Shown piece by piece: positions 27,935 through 39,051 of a DNA stretch of 59,440 nt. Made by a program: the position numbers and the translations under genes. Below the pieces are notes generated by a model that ran no database searches, was not told the origin of the DNA, and was given only the letters and a program-made list of their open reading frames with translations. Positions within the stretch are counted from its first letter, which is position 1. Every line of letters starts with the position of its first letter. This DNA is from Cyanocohniella sp. LLY (GTDB taxonomy: Bacteria > Cyanobacteriota > Cyanobacteriia > Cyanobacteriales > Nostocaceae): the NCBI GenBank assembly GCA_022241785.1, contig JAKOMP010000027.1:1-59440 (forward strand), given 5' to 3'.

Positions 27935-28241
27935 AAGTCGTATTGAATGCTGAGTGCAGGAATTGAGTAATTTAATTTTTGGATGTCCCCATAGCGGTCA
28001 AAATCCAGCGAGACACTGGGACTGTGTTTGCTTTATCAAATATTCTGACTCTTTAACGAGCATTCTTACAGTTTCCTGAAGTTGTTACTAATCATGATTT
28101 GTGGTCAAATAAAGTGATGCCATATAAAATCATCTCTTAGCGAACAAAGATAAATAAAACCATAATAGGCAATAGATTGTAGGTGCAACAGCAGCCCCAA
28201 GTTATTGAGAACCTACTTGATTTAGGTCAGGCCTACTAAAA
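27935..28241. other. Intergenic region upstream of the hybrid kinase
   Basis: About 300 bp with no gene seen. It is presumed to hold the promoter of the hybrid histidine kinase. Confidence 0.4.
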
Positions 28242-31200
28242 ATGAAAAACACTGAATTTTATCCGCTGTGTTTTAATATACCTAATTTAGATCATATTAT
28301 TGACCGCTGTCCTTTGATAGTTGCGCCAGATACTCCTGTGCTAGATGCTATTGATTTGATGAATCAATCTAATGGCAGCAGTAACAGAGAACTCAGCTTA
28401 AATTCACCCCTAGATTTAACTGGATTGAATCAAAAACGATTTAGCTGTGTCTTGGTGATGCAGGGGTTGCAATTAGCAGGAATATTTACAGAGCGTGATG
28501 TTGTCAGGCTGAGTGCAGCGGAAATTGATTTATCACAACTGAAAATTGCTGATGTGATGACATCACAAGTCATTACTATTAAGCAATCTCATACTCGAGA
28601 TGTATTAACAGTATTGTCACTGTTGCGCCAACATCGAATTCGTCATTTACCTGTTGTAGATGAACAAAATCAACTAATCGGTCTACTGACTCCCGTAAGT
28701 ATTTCTCAAATACTGCAACCAGCTAATCTCCTCAAGTGGCGGTGCGTAACTGAGGTGATGACCAGTCAAGTAATTCATGCATTTCCCACAGCATCAGTGC
28801 TGAATGTAGCCCGATTGATGGTTGAGCATGGTGTTAGTTGTGTGGTGATAGCACAAAAAACAGAACAGGCGGAAAATTTAGCTGTAGCCCCCATCATTCC
28901 TGTGGGCATCATTACTGAACAGGATATTGTGCAATTTCAGATTTTGGGAATGAATTTAGCCCAAACTGAAGCAAAAAAAGTGATGAGTACACCACTGTTT
29001 TGTTTGAGTCCATCAGATTCCCTCTTGGTGGCTCATCAGGAGATGCAGCAAAGACGTATCCAAAGATTGGTTATTGTGGGAAAATCAGGGGAATTGTTGG
29101 GAATCGTGACTCCAACTAGTTTTTTGCAAGTGTTTGACCCTCTGGAATTGTCGAGTGTCATTGGCATGTTACAAGAAAGGGTAGAAAAACAAACGACAAA
29201 ATTACAAACCAACAACCAGGTACTACAACACGAAGTTGAGCAACGTCAGCAGACAGAGGAGATGCTACGCCAAGCTACTGATGAGTTAGAAATCCGAGTT
29301 GAGGAACGCACTGGGTCCCTTGCCCATGCTAACGCGCTTTTACAACAAGAAATCTGCGATCGCCAGCAAGCAGAGTCGGCATTACAACAGCAAATCGAGC
29401 AGCAGCAATTGTTGTCGGTAATAGCCCAACGTATCCGTGCCTCTTTAAATCTAAATGAAGTTCTCAATACCACTGTGACGGAAGTCCGGCAATTTCTTGG
29501 TACTGACCGAGTATTCATGTATCAATTTCATCCAGATTTTAGTGGCACTGTGGTAGTGGAATCCGTTCAAGAAGGTTGGATCTCTGCTCTAAATGCCCAA
29601 GTTGCAGATACCTATTTTATGGAAACTGGCGGTGAAGAGTACAGACAAGGGCGTTTCCAAGTTGTAGAAGATATTTATCAAGCAGGACTGGCCCCATGTC
29701 ACTGTGATTTACTTGCTCAATTTCAAGTCAGAGCAAACTTGGCAGTTCCCATCTTGCAAGGACAACATTTATGGGGACTGTTAGTGGCTAATCAATGTGC
29801 CGTACCCCGACGTTGGCAGCAGTGTGAAATTGATTTACTCAAACAATTGGCGACTCAAGTGGGCATTGCTATCCAGCAATCAGAATTATATCAGCAAGTA
29901 CAAGCCGATTTGATCGAGCGCCAGCACGCAGAACAGAAAATTCGCGAACAAGCAGCTTTACTTGATATCGCCACTGATGCAATTTTTGTCCGAGATTTGG
30001 AAAACCGCATCTTATTCTGGTCCCAAGGATCTGAACGCTTGTATGGTTGGACGGCAGAAGAAAGCTTGGGAAAAAAAGTTCATGAATTGTTCTACAGAGA
30101 TTCTCACTCACAACTCGAAGTAGGTCTGGATGCCACTATTGCTGAAGGTTCTTGGTCTGGTGAATTAGAGCAAATCACCAAAACGGGCAAAAAAATCATT
30201 GTTGCCAGTCGCTGGACACTCGTGCGTGATGAATTTGGGCAACCCCAATCAGTTCTAGTTGTCAATACAGATATCACAGAAAAAAAACAACTCGAAGCTC
30301 AATTTCTCCGTACCCAGCGCCTAGAAAGTCTAGGCACCCTGGCGAGTGGTATTGCCCATGACCTCAACAACATCCTGACACCTATTCTTTCTTCATCTCA
30401 AATATTAACTATCAAACTTCCCTATCTTGATACCCAAAATCAGCGCCTACTGAAGATGATCGAAGATAACTCTAAACGTGCAGCTGATTTAGTCAAGCAA
30501 ATTCTCACCTTTGCCCGCGGCTCTGAAGGTAGGCGCTTTCCTTTGCAAATCAGAGACTTATTATTAGAAATAGAGCAAATTCTCAACAGCACATTTCCCA
30601 AATCGATCAAAATCAGTACGAAGATTCCGACACAAAATATCGGGATGATTTTGGCAGATGCCACGCAAATTCATCAGGTGTTTATGAACCTGTGCGTCAA
30701 CGCGCGTGATGCCATGCCCCAAGGTGGCATACTGCACATTTGTGCAGAAAATTTCTTTGTTGATGAAAATTTTGCCAAGATGAATTTGAATGCTCAGGTA
30801 GGCCCCTATGTAGTCATTACTATTTCTGATACGGGATTTGGCATTTCTCCACTAATTTTGGATCGCATTTTTGAACCCTTTTTTACAACTAAGGAACCCA
30901 GCAAAGGCACAGGCTTAGGTTTGTCAACGGTGATTGGTATTGTCAAAAACCACGGAGGTTTTGTGAATGTGTCTAGTCAAGTAGGCAAAGGTACTCAATT
31001 TCATGTGTACTTGCCAGCTATAGCCCACAGCACAGAGCAAGCAGCAGAAAATTTAGAACTGCCCAAAGGTAGCCAAGAGTTGATTTTAGTTGTAGATGAT
31101 GAAGGTGCCATCCTGGATATTACCAAAACTTCCTTAGAAGACTACAACTACAGAGTTATGACAGCTAGTAATGGCATTGAGGCAATTTCAGTGTATGCCC

Positions 31201-31442
31201 AACACCAAAATGAAATCAGCGTGGTCTTGATGGATATGATGATGCCATCAATGGATGGGTTAACTGCCATTCGCATCCTCAAACAAATGCAGCCTCAGGT
31301 GAAGATTATTGGTATTAGCGGCATCACGGTCAACAGCCAGATTGTTGAAGCTACTGCGGCTGGCGTTAATATATTTCTCAGGAAGCCTTACACTCTCGGT
31401 GAATTATTGCAGACGTTGAACCAAGTTTTTCAAGAAACGTGA
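28242..31442 (+). CDS. Hybrid histidine kinase: 4xCBS-GAF-PAS-HisKA-HATPase-receiver, possible cyanobacteriochrome
   Basis: A 1066-residue cytoplasmic signalling protein without membrane helices. Order: four CBS repeats at about 20-310 (VMTSQVITIKQSHTRDVLTV and similar), coiled coil to about 385, a GAF domain at about 390-550, a PAS domain at about 570-690 (TDAIFVRDLENRILFW), HisKA with the phospho-accepting His in SGIAHDLNN (His706), an ATPase domain (N-box QVFMNLCVNARDAM, G2 GTGLGLSTVIG), and a receiver with phospho-acceptor Asp998 in LMDMMMPSMDG. The GAF has GLAPCHCDLLAQFQVRANL; Cys486-His487 sits where bilin-binding GAF domains carry their Cys-His pair. The second cysteine of DXCF types is replaced (DTYF). 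CBS domains may sense adenosine nucleotides. Confidence 0.93.
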   Translation: MKNTEFYPLCFNIPNLDHIIDRCPLIVAPDTPVLDAIDLMNQSNGSSNRELSLNSPLDLTGLNQKRFSCVLVMQGLQLAGIFTERDVVRLSAAEIDLSQLKIADVMTSQVITIKQSHTRDVLTVLSLLRQHRIRHLPVVDEQNQLIGLLTPVSISQILQPANLLKWRCVTEVMTSQVIHAFPTASVLNVARLMVEHGVSCVVIAQKTEQAENLAVAPIIPVGIITEQDIVQFQILGMNLAQTEAKKVMSTPLFCLSPSDSLLVAHQEMQQRRIQRLVIVGKSGELLGIVTPTSFLQVFDPLELSSVIGMLQERVEKQTTKLQTNNQVLQHEVEQRQQTEEMLRQATDELEIRVEERTGSLAHANALLQQEICDRQQAESALQQQIEQQQLLSVIAQRIRASLNLNEVLNTTVTEVRQFLGTDRVFMYQFHPDFSGTVVVESVQEGWISALNAQVADTYFMETGGEEYRQGRFQVVEDIYQAGLAPCHCDLLAQFQVRANLAVPILQGQHLWGLLVANQCAVPRRWQQCEIDLLKQLATQVGIAIQQSELYQQVQADLIERQHAEQKIREQAALLDIATDAIFVRDLENRILFWSQGSERLYGWTAEESLGKKVHELFYRDSHSQLEVGLDATIAEGSWSGELEQITKTGKKIIVASRWTLVRDEFGQPQSVLVVNTDITEKKQLEAQFLRTQRLESLGTLASGIAHDLNNILTPILSSSQILTIKLPYLDTQNQRLLKMIEDNSKRAADLVKQILTFARGSEGRRFPLQIRDLLLEIEQILNSTFPKSIKISTKIPTQNIGMILADATQIHQVFMNLCVNARDAMPQGGILHICAENFFVDENFAKMNLNAQVGPYVVITISDTGFGISPLILDRIFEPFFTTKEPSKGTGLGLSTVIGIVKNHGGFVNVSSQVGKGTQFHVYLPAIAHSTEQAAENLELPKGSQELILVVDDEGAILDITKTSLEDYNYRVMTASNGIEAISVYAQHQNEISVVLMDMMMPSMDGLTAIRILKQMQPQVKIIGISGITVNSQIVEATAAGVNIFLRKPYTLGELLQTLNQVFQET

Positions 31443-31503
31443 CTGGGTATTAGGGAGTAGGAAAGCTACAAAATAAGTCTTGGGGTTGTTTCTATGGAAT
31501 CCT

Positions 31504-32061
31504 ATGAAATCAGAAATTATTCTCATTGGGCCAATTGGTGCTGGCAAAACGACAATGGGGACACTTTTAGCTTCCAGGCTTGGTTTAACTCAATACTCAA
31601 TGGATGATCTACGGTGGGATTACTACTTTGAAATTGGCTACAACGAAGAATTCGCCAAGTATAAGCGAGAAACTGAGGGTTTCTGGGGAATCTATCAGTA
31701 TTGGAAGCCATTTGAAGCCTACGCTGTTGAAAGGCTGCTATCGTCATATAACCAATGTGTGATCGATTTTGGGGGTGGTCATTCTGTGTATGAGGATGCT
31801 GCTTTATTCCAACGAGTTCAACAAGCTTTAGCACCATATCCGAATGTTTTTCTTTTACTTCCGTCGCCCAATTTAGATGAATCAGTGCAGATTCTTAATG
31901 AGCGCAATGGGTATGTGCCGGATGATAAAGCCAATATCAATGAACACTTTGTTAGACATACTTCAAACTATCGGCTGGCGAAGTTTACGGTATACACAAA
32001 AGGCAAGACACCAGAAGAAAATTGCAGTGAAATTCTGAACTTGATTAAGGTAATCGAATAG
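31504..32061 (+). CDS. P-loop kinase-like protein (shikimate kinase/AAA_17-like)
   Basis: A 185-residue P-loop protein. Walker A is IILIGPIGAGKTTMGTLLA at residues 5-23, followed by a substrate-facing YSMDDLRWDYY. VIDFGGGHSVYED looks like a Walker-B/glycine-rich substrate loop reminiscent of shikimate kinase, but the DxxGG site arginines are not obvious, so the substrate is unknown. I chose ATG 31504 because the fold begins there; an upstream TTG at 31480 would add eight unconserved residues. A small nuclease-like gene follows 25 bp downstream, so they probably form an operon. Confidence 0.75.
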   Translation: MKSEIILIGPIGAGKTTMGTLLASRLGLTQYSMDDLRWDYYFEIGYNEEFAKYKRETEGFWGIYQYWKPFEAYAVERLLSSYNQCVIDFGGGHSVYEDAALFQRVQQALAPYPNVFLLLPSPNLDESVQILNERNGYVPDDKANINEHFVRHTSNYRLAKFTVYTKGKTPEENCSEILNLIKVIE

Positions 32062-32086
32062 CGATGGATATAATACTCAGGAGAAT

Positions 32087-32704
32087 ATGACAACTAACAA
32101 ATTCAAAATTATTGATCCATTGGCTACAGATACCTTTAGTGAATATTTCCAACTTAAGAAGCCCACAAAAGAAATATTAGCTGAATTTGACTATGCTTAT
32201 GCAATAAAAATACTAGAATTACCTTTTTATGACCAAGATATTTCTTATTTAGAATTTCTCAATAATTACATCCGAAGAAACATTAGGTTAATCAACCCTT
32301 CAGTAGAGATATCTATTCGAGAATTTCTGATCGCACCAATTATCGTTGAGGTGTGCGACCAGACTAATGCTGAATTGTATAGTGAGTATGCACTTGATGT
32401 TGACAATAGACTCAAAGGAAGTCTTGATTATCTACTGAAAGGAAAAAACACAATTTTAGTGCTTGAGGCAAAGCAATCAGATATCCGTCGAGGATTTACC
32501 CAACTCGCGGTAGAATTAATCGCATTAGACAAGTCGTTAGGTAATGACTCAAAAATATTGTATGGTGCTGTTACTAATGGGGATGACTGGAAATTTGGCA
32601 CATTAGACAGAGAGAATCAATTAATTACTGAAGACGTTAAATTGTATCGTGTTCCTGAAGAATTGGAGCAATTAATCAAGGTATTAGTTGGGATACTTCA
32701 GTGA
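32087..32704 (+). CDS. PD-(D/E)XK nuclease-like protein of unknown function
   Basis: A 205-residue protein. The central part GSLDYLLKGKNTILVLEAKQ followed by RRGFTQLAVELIAL matches the restriction-endonuclease-fold core: Asp114, Glu127 and Lys129 as metal site, and Gln139 on the following helix. The N-terminal 80 residues are helical and acidic. No methylase or DNA-recognition partner is nearby. It follows a P-loop kinase-like gene on the same strand. Many cyanobacterial chromosomes carry such lone proteins; whether they cut nucleic acids is unknown. The assignment is from motif only. Confidence 0.65.
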   Translation: MTTNKFKIIDPLATDTFSEYFQLKKPTKEILAEFDYAYAIKILELPFYDQDISYLEFLNNYIRRNIRLINPSVEISIREFLIAPIIVEVCDQTNAELYSEYALDVDNRLKGSLDYLLKGKNTILVLEAKQSDIRRGFTQLAVELIALDKSLGNDSKILYGAVTNGDDWKFGTLDRENQLITEDVKLYRVPEELEQLIKVLVGILQ

Positions 32705-32744
32705 AAAAGCAGGGGAGTAGGAAGCTATTATTATTTTATCTACC

Positions 32745-35700
32745 CTATTCTGCGGGGGCTGGTTCTTCTACAGGACGAATAATTGCTGGGGCGGGTGTGA
32801 CTTCTGGTTGGAAAATTCCCTCTAATGCTTGTTCTAAAGTAGGGGCCATGACAATTCTATTTTCAAAAGCGACAATTACCCGGACTAAAGTTGGTAATCT
32901 ATTTTGGGTAGCTTCTAAATAAATTGGCTCGACATACAGTAGGGATTGCTCAATGGGAATAATCAATAAATTACCCTGAACTGCTCTCGACCCTTGGCGA
33001 TTCCATAGGGAAATTTGCTGCGAAATCACTGGGTCTTGGTTAATGCGGGCCTCAATTTGCTCTGGCCCGAAAACCAAGCGTTCTTTAGGAAAGATATACA
33101 ACAATAATCTACCGTAATTTTCCCCATCCGATCGCGCGGCTAACCAAGCGATTAAATTAGACCTTTGTCTCGGTGTGTAAGGCAACAACAGGATAAATTC
33201 TTCTCTGGGAGAGGCTTCGCCAACAACGGGAACTGTGGGGAGGTTGGTAATTAAATAATATGGTTCTACTGGACGCGGTTCATCACCGTAGACTTCATTA
33301 GGTATCTGCCATTGGTCTTCCCGGTTATAAAAAACTTGGGGGTCTGTCATGTGGTAGGTCATCAACCGCTCAGATTGAATTTTGAAGAAGTCCACCGGGT
33401 AGCGGATATGAGTCTGAAGGGTGGGAGGCAAATCACTGAGGGGTTTAAAGGTATTGGGAAATAACTTTGACCAGGTGGCAATAATGGGATCTCTGGGGTC
33501 AGCAACGTAAAAATTAACAGTGCCGTGGTAGGCATCAATTACTACTTTGACTGAGTTACGGATGTAGTTGATGTTTTCGCTGGTGGTGTCTGAATAGGGA
33601 TAGCGATCGCTTGTGGTGTATGCATCTACAATCCAGTAAAGATAATTGTCGTTAGTAGGGAAATCCCCATTACCATTATCCGGACTACCATCTGCGGCCA
33701 CTAAATAAGGGTCACTATCATATTTTAAAAAAGGTGCGATCGCCCGAATGCGTTGGTTGATATTCCGTCGGAACAATACCTGAGTATCTGGCAAGAAATC
33801 CCGTGTAAATAACATTTGCCAATCTTTTAAATACATGGCAAATAATAATCTTCTCCAGGTTGCACCAATCCCAATGCCACCTTGTCCATCGTAAATATTG
33901 TAAACATTATCACTGCCACTGGGATAGTCTAACTCTCTAACTCTAGTGCCAGTCATCACATAAGTATTGGTAATTTCTCCAAAATAAATCCGGGGTTGTC
34001 CAATGGGAACGCTGTCACGAATGGCTTCACTGGATGTTGTCAGGGCGTTTTCGTCATCGCCTGCGATATCTTGAACAAAGTATTCTGGTAACCCACCAGG
34101 CCCGACTGTGTTCACAGGACTCATGGTAAAACCGTAGCCATGTGTATAAATTAAATGCCTATTTACCCACCTTTGCGCTTGTTGAGGCACAGCAGTATAA
34201 TCTAGTTCCCTGGCAGCAATTAATACCTGCCGTCGTTCTGTGGGTGGATTTGGTTCTGGATTAGCTTCTGGAATCTCTTCGGGTGCAATTGGTGGTTCTG
34301 CGGCTACTTCTGTTAATAAAGTGTAGCGGTCAATATCGGCATCGGGGAACCGATAGTAGAGACGAATTTGTTGTAACTGACGGTTAGTTTCTAAAAGTGG
34401 CTGTTGATCCCAAAGGCGAATATTCCGAATCGTCAAATCATTTCTTTGCAGATCGGCTTCCGTCAAGTCCCCGGTGGGGCTGAAGGTTTGGGCATCGATG
34501 GCTTCCAAATCAAATGCCTGCCGAGTCAAAGCAATAGTACGCTGAATGTATGGTTGTTCTCGTTGTAATTCGTTGGGCTGAACAATTAAATACTGCACCA
34601 CAGTAGGGAGGAGAAAATCAGCGGCGACAACTGCAATTAAATATAGTCCCAACCCATAAAATACAAATTGGCGATACCGAGACTGGGGTTTCCAAGAAAA
34701 CGTGCGCCATAGCAGGTAGACAGCCACCGTTAACGCCAAGAAGCTCAAGATTGTGTCAGCTGGCAAAACTGCGATGACATCGGTATAACTAGCACCGTAA
34801 GTTACTCCACGGCGAGAATAAACTAACTCATAACGACTCAGCCAATAACTTAGAGCAACAACCAGCATAAATAAGCCACCCAAGCCGTATAAATGACGCT
34901 GTTGTCCAGAGGAAAATCCGGGAAAAATTCCTTGACTGAAACTATCTGCCGAGAGGAGATATGTTAAGCCAACAGAGATGAAAGCATATAAAAACAATCC
35001 CATCAGCCATAGTTCTAGCAGTTCCCAAAAAGGTAGGGAAAATATATAGAAACTGATATCTTGACCAAATAAAGGCTCAGAAACGTTGAAGGGTGTGGGG
35101 CGAAAATATTGCAGGACTCTAGCCCAGTTGTGGGACAGCACCCAAGCAAACAAAACACTAAATACAACTGCGATCGCCGTGAGCAAAAAACTAGGATAAA
35201 TTACAATAGCGATCGCCACGCCTGTAACCAAGCCAATATACCAACTGTGGGAGACAATTTCCCCGCTCATCAATTGCCAAATTCTCTCTGGGCGAAATAG
35301 CGGTGGAACTGGGGGAACAGACATAAGAAGTGGAGAATGCCAGTAAGAAAGGGCTACTTGACTGTAGTGAAACAGCATCAACCCCACTAATAGACTTAAC
35401 ACCAACGCCACAGGTAGCAACCAACGTAATCTTAATGGCTTAGTCCGGGATTTAGGTGCGGTAATTTCATCGTGTTGGGAATAATGAGGACTGAGAAAGT
35501 TTTCTAATTCACGATTCAGTCCTGCTTCTTCACGGCGCACTTCTTTAATTTTTAAAGACTGGGGATACCTTAACTTACGCGCCAAAGAAAGGTTTCCCAG
35601 CAGATAGAATGCACTTGCAACAGCTATCACTACCCATACTCCACCCTTAGTTATGATCCGCAGCAGAAATACTTGCAAGTAGCCGACATTCTCAAACCAG

Positions 35701-35792
35701 AAAATTTCTGCCCCCAGACGAGAAAGCAAATCCAGGATTAGCCAAAGTCCCAGGAATATTATTAATAATCTAAAGCACCATTTCCAAAGCAT
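32745..35792 (-). CDS. UPF0182 family large membrane protein
   Basis: A 1015-residue protein of the UPF0182/COG1615 family. About seven membrane helices lie in the first 360 residues ([17 protein letters not shown] onwards), followed by a large extracytoplasmic domain ([46 protein letters not shown]) and a proline/alanine/glutamate tail. The function is unknown. The start is ATG 35792 ([11 protein letters not shown]). The frame is open a further 90 codons upstream, but that part is only translated heptamer repeat (Gly/Gln/Arg- and Pro/Thr/Ser-rich) and even enters the next gene, so I exclude it. The downstream-facing P-type ATPase gene upstream of it is on the same strand. Confidence 0.88.
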   Translation of the reverse strand: MLWKWCFRLLIIFLGLWLILDLLSRLGAEIFWFENVGYLQVFLLRIITKGGVWVVIAVASAFYLLGNLSLARKLRYPQSLKIKEVRREEAGLNRELENFLSPHYSQHDEITAPKSRTKPLRLRWLLPVALVLSLLVGLMLFHYSQVALSYWHSPLLMSVPPVPPLFRPERIWQLMSGEIVSHSWYIGLVTGVAIAIVIYPSFLLTAIAVVFSVLFAWVLSHNWARVLQYFRPTPFNVSEPLFGQDISFYIFSLPFWELLELWLMGLFLYAFISVGLTYLLSADSFSQGIFPGFSSGQQRHLYGLGGLFMLVVALSYWLSRYELVYSRRGVTYGASYTDVIAVLPADTILSFLALTVAVYLLWRTFSWKPQSRYRQFVFYGLGLYLIAVVAADFLLPTVVQYLIVQPNELQREQPYIQRTIALTRQAFDLEAIDAQTFSPTGDLTEADLQRNDLTIRNIRLWDQQPLLETNRQLQQIRLYYRFPDADIDRYTLLTEVAAEPPIAPEEIPEANPEPNPPTERRQVLIAARELDYTAVPQQAQRWVNRHLIYTHGYGFTMSPVNTVGPGGLPEYFVQDIAGDDENALTTSSEAIRDSVPIGQPRIYFGEITNTYVMTGTRVRELDYPSGSDNVYNIYDGQGGIGIGATWRRLLFAMYLKDWQMLFTRDFLPDTQVLFRRNINQRIRAIAPFLKYDSDPYLVAADGSPDNGNGDFPTNDNYLYWIVDAYTTSDRYPYSDTTSENINYIRNSVKVVIDAYHGTVNFYVADPRDPIIATWSKLFPNTFKPLSDLPPTLQTHIRYPVDFFKIQSERLMTYHMTDPQVFYNREDQWQIPNEVYGDEPRPVEPYYLITNLPTVPVVGEASPREEFILLLPYTPRQRSNLIAWLAARSDGENYGRLLLYIFPKERLVFGPEQIEARINQDPVISQQISLWNRQGSRAVQGNLLIIPIEQSLLYVEPIYLEATQNRLPTLVRVIVAFENRIVMAPTLEQALEGIFQPEVTPAPAIIRPVEEPAPAE

Positions 35793-35796
35793 GACA

Positions 35797-36024
35797 TGTA
35801 GGGAGTGGGGAGTGGGGAGTGGGGAGTTGGGAGTGGGGAGTTGGGAGTTGGGAGTTGGGAGTTGGGAGTGGGAAGTTGGGAGGTGGGAGATAGGGAAGAG
35901 ATGAAAAACAAAAAACAAAGTGTTGGTACTAATTGAAAGTCTTTCCCCCCTGCCCCCCTGCTCCCTGCCCCCCTGCTCCCTGCCCCCCTGCCCCCCTGCC
36001 CCCCTGCTCCCTGCTCCCTGCCTC
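35797..36024. repeat. Double heptamer repeat tract (GGGAGTN and CCCCCTG)
   Basis: 35799-35890 is a tract of GGGAGTG/GGGAGTT units; 35945-36021 is a tract of CCCCCTGC/CTCCCTGC units. Between them are about 50 bases of unique sequence. This is the largest tandem tract in the window and separates the P-type ATPase from the UPF0182 gene. Confidence 0.9.
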
Positions 36025-38757
36025 TTACTCGGCTGGATCAATGCGATTGACAAACCAAGCAACGGGTAGCATTGGTAATGCGGGAATCAAACAAATTAGC
36101 CATTGATTTAAATTCAAGGGTGCGGTTCTAAATAAGGTGTTCATGACACCCCATTGGCTAAAGAGGATTTGCAGTATCAATGTACAGAGTATACCTAAAG
36201 CCATTGCTTTGCCATCGCTGATGCTGGCTGACTTACCTCTGAGTTTGCGGAATAGGGCATTTCCTAAGTGGCTGATACTCAATAAGTAAACAATTCGTCC
36301 GGCTACTAATGCTTGAATCGCCATAGTCCGTGCCAGGTCAATATTACCTGTGTCTCGACGTATCCATTCAAACATCCCAAAAATCAGAATCCAGTTAAAT
36401 ACGGAAACTACGACAATACGTTGGAACAATGTACCTGAAAGTAACGGCTCCTTGGGATTGCGGGGCATTTGTCTCATTACCCGGTCGGTTTTGGGTTCAA
36501 ATGCCAAAGGTACGGTCATGGTGACTGAGTTCACCATGTTCAACCACAAAACTTGCAGCGATAAAATTGGTAAATCTCTGGCGAATAAGGCACTAATCAA
36601 AATTGTCATTGATTCGCCACCATTGACGGGTAGGATAAAGGCGATCGCTTTTCGCAGATTTTGATAAACTGTCCGCCCTTCTTCCACTGCGGCTTCGATG
36701 GAGGCGAAGTTATCATCTGTGAGTAACATGTCAGAAGCCTCTCTGGCGACATCTGTACCCATACCACCCATAGCTATACCAATATCAGCTTGTTTCAAGG
36801 CTGGTGCATCATTTACCCCGTCTCCAGTCATGGCGACAATTTCGCCTTTAGATTGCAAAGCCTCTACCAAGCGGAGTTTTTGTTCGGGGGCGACTCTGGC
36901 AAATACTACACCTTCTTCAACAGCCTGGGCTAGTTCTGCATCGTCCATATCGGTGAGTCGTCTACCCTCAAAGGCCTGCACCTTGCCATCTCTTTCTAAA
37001 CCAATTTGTTCGGCGATCGCCTTGGCTGTGGTAATGTGATCACCAGTAATCATTTTTACCTGAATACCCGCAGTTTTACAGGCACGAACAGCAGCGATTA
37101 CTTCTGGTCGCGGTGGGTCAATCATCCCCTGTAATCCTAAGAACATCAAGTCATTTTCAATATCTTCATGCTCGATGGAATTTTGGTGATTTGCTACGAC
37201 TTTCTTACCAAAAGCTAATACTCGTAACCCCTGTTCTGCCAAGGATTCCACTTGTTGTGATATCAATTCACGATTAATTGGTTCTGGTTGTCCATCAGCA
37301 TTGAGCATTTGCTGACAACGCCCCAAAATGGCTTCTACAGAACCTTTAACATAAATAGTTCGAGCATCTGATTCATGGCTATCGTGTAGCGTCGCCATGT
37401 ACTGAAACTGAGATTCAAAGGGAATGCCATCTATTCTGGGAGTTAACTCGGCCATCTGGGATTGATTCCACCCGGCTTTGTTGGCCACGGCAATTAAAGC
37501 ACCTTCTGTGGGATCGCCAACTACCAGCCAATTACCATTTTTTTGTTCTAAGTGGGAGTCAGTACAAAGTAACCCAGCCATAAGACAGGCTTTCAACGAA
37601 GGGAAATTTCCCGTCTCCAAATCTACAGGTTGTTGGTCAAATAAGATTTCTCCTTCTGGATTATAACCTGTACCACTGACACTAAAATTTTGTCCGCCGG
37701 TGTAAATAGCCTGGACTGTCATCTGATTTTCTGTCAGAGTCCCAGTTTTATCCGAACAAATTACCGTAGCACCACCTAAAGTTTCCACAGCAGGTAACTT
37801 ACGAATGATGGCGTGACGACGTGCCATCCGGTCAACCCCAATGGCCATTGTCACTGTCACCACAGCCGGCAAGCCTTCAGGAATGGCACTCACTGCCAAA
37901 GCCACAGCCGCTTCAAACATTGCGGGCCAGGACTGTCCTTGTCCCAAGCCTACAGCAAAGGTCATGGCTGCTAGCCCTAAAATAATGTAGAGCAATTGGT
38001 GACTAAATTTGTCAAACTTCCGCGTCAGCGGCGTACTCAGGCTAGTTTGTCGTTCCAGGGATTGGGATATGCGCCCCATTTCTGTAGCGTTGGCGGTGGT
38101 GACCACAACACCGCTTCCTTGGCCAAAGGTGACAAAACTGCCTGCATAGGCCATGTTAATTCGTTCTGCTAACGGAGTATCTGCTTGCAGGGGTAGAGTT
38201 GATTTTTCTACAGGTACAGACTCCCCAGTTAAGGCTGACTCATCTACCTGTAAATTGCGTATATTGAATAATCGCAAATCAGCAGGAACCTTGTCACCAG
38301 AAGTTAGCAGTACTACATCTCCAGGAACTAGTTCTTGGGAAGGAATGCGTGATTTTTGTCCGTTGCGGATGACTGTTGCTTCGGTAGTTACGGCTTTTGC
38401 TAATGCAGCGATCGCACCTTCAGCTTTAGATTCCTGGATAAAGCCGATAATGGCATTAATCAGCGTTACGCCCCAAATGACGACTGCGTTTGTCCATTGA
38501 CCCAACAGCGCTTTAATGAGTCCAGCTACCAGCAGAATGTAAAGTAACGCTTGATTAAATTGTAATAAGAATCTTAACCAAGCCGGTTTTCCGGGTTTAC
38601 CTTTGAGTTCATTTTTGCCAAACTGTTCAATTCGTTTGTCAACTTCTGCTGAAGTTAGACCCTTCTCTGGGTCGCTATTGAGGGTTTTTGCGGCTTCCTG
38701 TGCTGGAAGTGTATGATACTGAAGTGCCTGTCGGCCACCCATTGCAGTTGCAGACAT
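36025..38757 (-). CDS. P2-type cation-transporting ATPase
   Basis: A 910-residue P-type ATPase with all cytoplasmic signatures: the actuator TGES at 177-180, phosphorylation site DKTGT (Asp336), KGSVEAILG in the nucleotide domain, and [21 protein letters not shown] at the hinge. About ten membrane helices are predicted. Helix 4 carries AIPEGLPA, as in Ca2+ pumps. In helix 6, however, the usual NLVTDGLPA run is [16 protein letters not shown], so the Thr-Asp ion ligands of SERCA are missing. The transported ion is therefore uncertain (Ca2+, Na+/K+ or another). The start MSATAMGG could also be Met6. Downstream lies the repeat tract. Confidence 0.93.
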   Translation of the reverse strand: MSATAMGGRQALQYHTLPAQEAAKTLNSDPEKGLTSAEVDKRIEQFGKNELKGKPGKPAWLRFLLQFNQALLYILLVAGLIKALLGQWTNAVVIWGVTLINAIIGFIQESKAEGAIAALAKAVTTEATVIRNGQKSRIPSQELVPGDVVLLTSGDKVPADLRLFNIRNLQVDESALTGESVPVEKSTLPLQADTPLAERINMAYAGSFVTFGQGSGVVVTTANATEMGRISQSLERQTSLSTPLTRKFDKFSHQLLYIILGLAAMTFAVGLGQGQSWPAMFEAAVALAVSAIPEGLPAVVTVTMAIGVDRMARRHAIIRKLPAVETLGGATVICSDKTGTLTENQMTVQAIYTGGQNFSVSGTGYNPEGEILFDQQPVDLETGNFPSLKACLMAGLLCTDSHLEQKNGNWLVVGDPTEGALIAVANKAGWNQSQMAELTPRIDGIPFESQFQYMATLHDSHESDARTIYVKGSVEAILGRCQQMLNADGQPEPINRELISQQVESLAEQGLRVLAFGKKVVANHQNSIEHEDIENDLMFLGLQGMIDPPRPEVIAAVRACKTAGIQVKMITGDHITTAKAIAEQIGLERDGKVQAFEGRRLTDMDDAELAQAVEEGVVFARVAPEQKLRLVEALQSKGEIVAMTGDGVNDAPALKQADIGIAMGGMGTDVAREASDMLLTDDNFASIEAAVEEGRTVYQNLRKAIAFILPVNGGESMTILISALFARDLPILSLQVLWLNMVNSVTMTVPLAFEPKTDRVMRQMPRNPKEPLLSGTLFQRIVVVSVFNWILIFGMFEWIRRDTGNIDLARTMAIQALVAGRIVYLLSISHLGNALFRKLRGKSASISDGKAMALGILCTLILQILFSQWGVMNTLFRTAPLNLNQWLICLIPALPMLPVAWFVNRIDPAE

Positions 38758-39051
38758 AAAATTTTCCGAAGTACTAAAGTGGTCAAAATCTAGTGATTGC
38801 TGAAAATGTGTGGGACTGCCAACACTAGTAGCAATTGATATGCTTTTAACAGTTTGTCAACAACTTTTTTTAGGGCAAGATTTTCTATATATACTACTAT
38901 TTTTGTGGATGGCTTTCTTCTTCCCTAGGCGATAGTCTCTTCTGCAAGCTCAAGCTAGCTGTTTGAGTCACTTAGATAATGAGGGAGATGAGGTAAATTT
39001 GTGACCAATCCCCATTGCCCGTGATCCCCAGTTCCCAGTCCCCAATAGATT

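Noticed and set aside
32701-32922. Plus-strand frame beginning at GTG 32701
   Set aside because: It lies antisense to the conserved C-terminus of the UPF0182 gene and its start is in repeat-like sequence.
35797-36024. CRISPR array
   Set aside because: Units are 7-8 bp in tandem without spacers; no cas genes are present.
35793-36062. N-terminal extension of the UPF0182 gene
   Set aside because: Translation of heptamer repeats (Gly/Gln/Arg- and Pro/Thr/Ser-rich) that overlaps the ATPase gene; the membrane protein starts cleanly at 35792.
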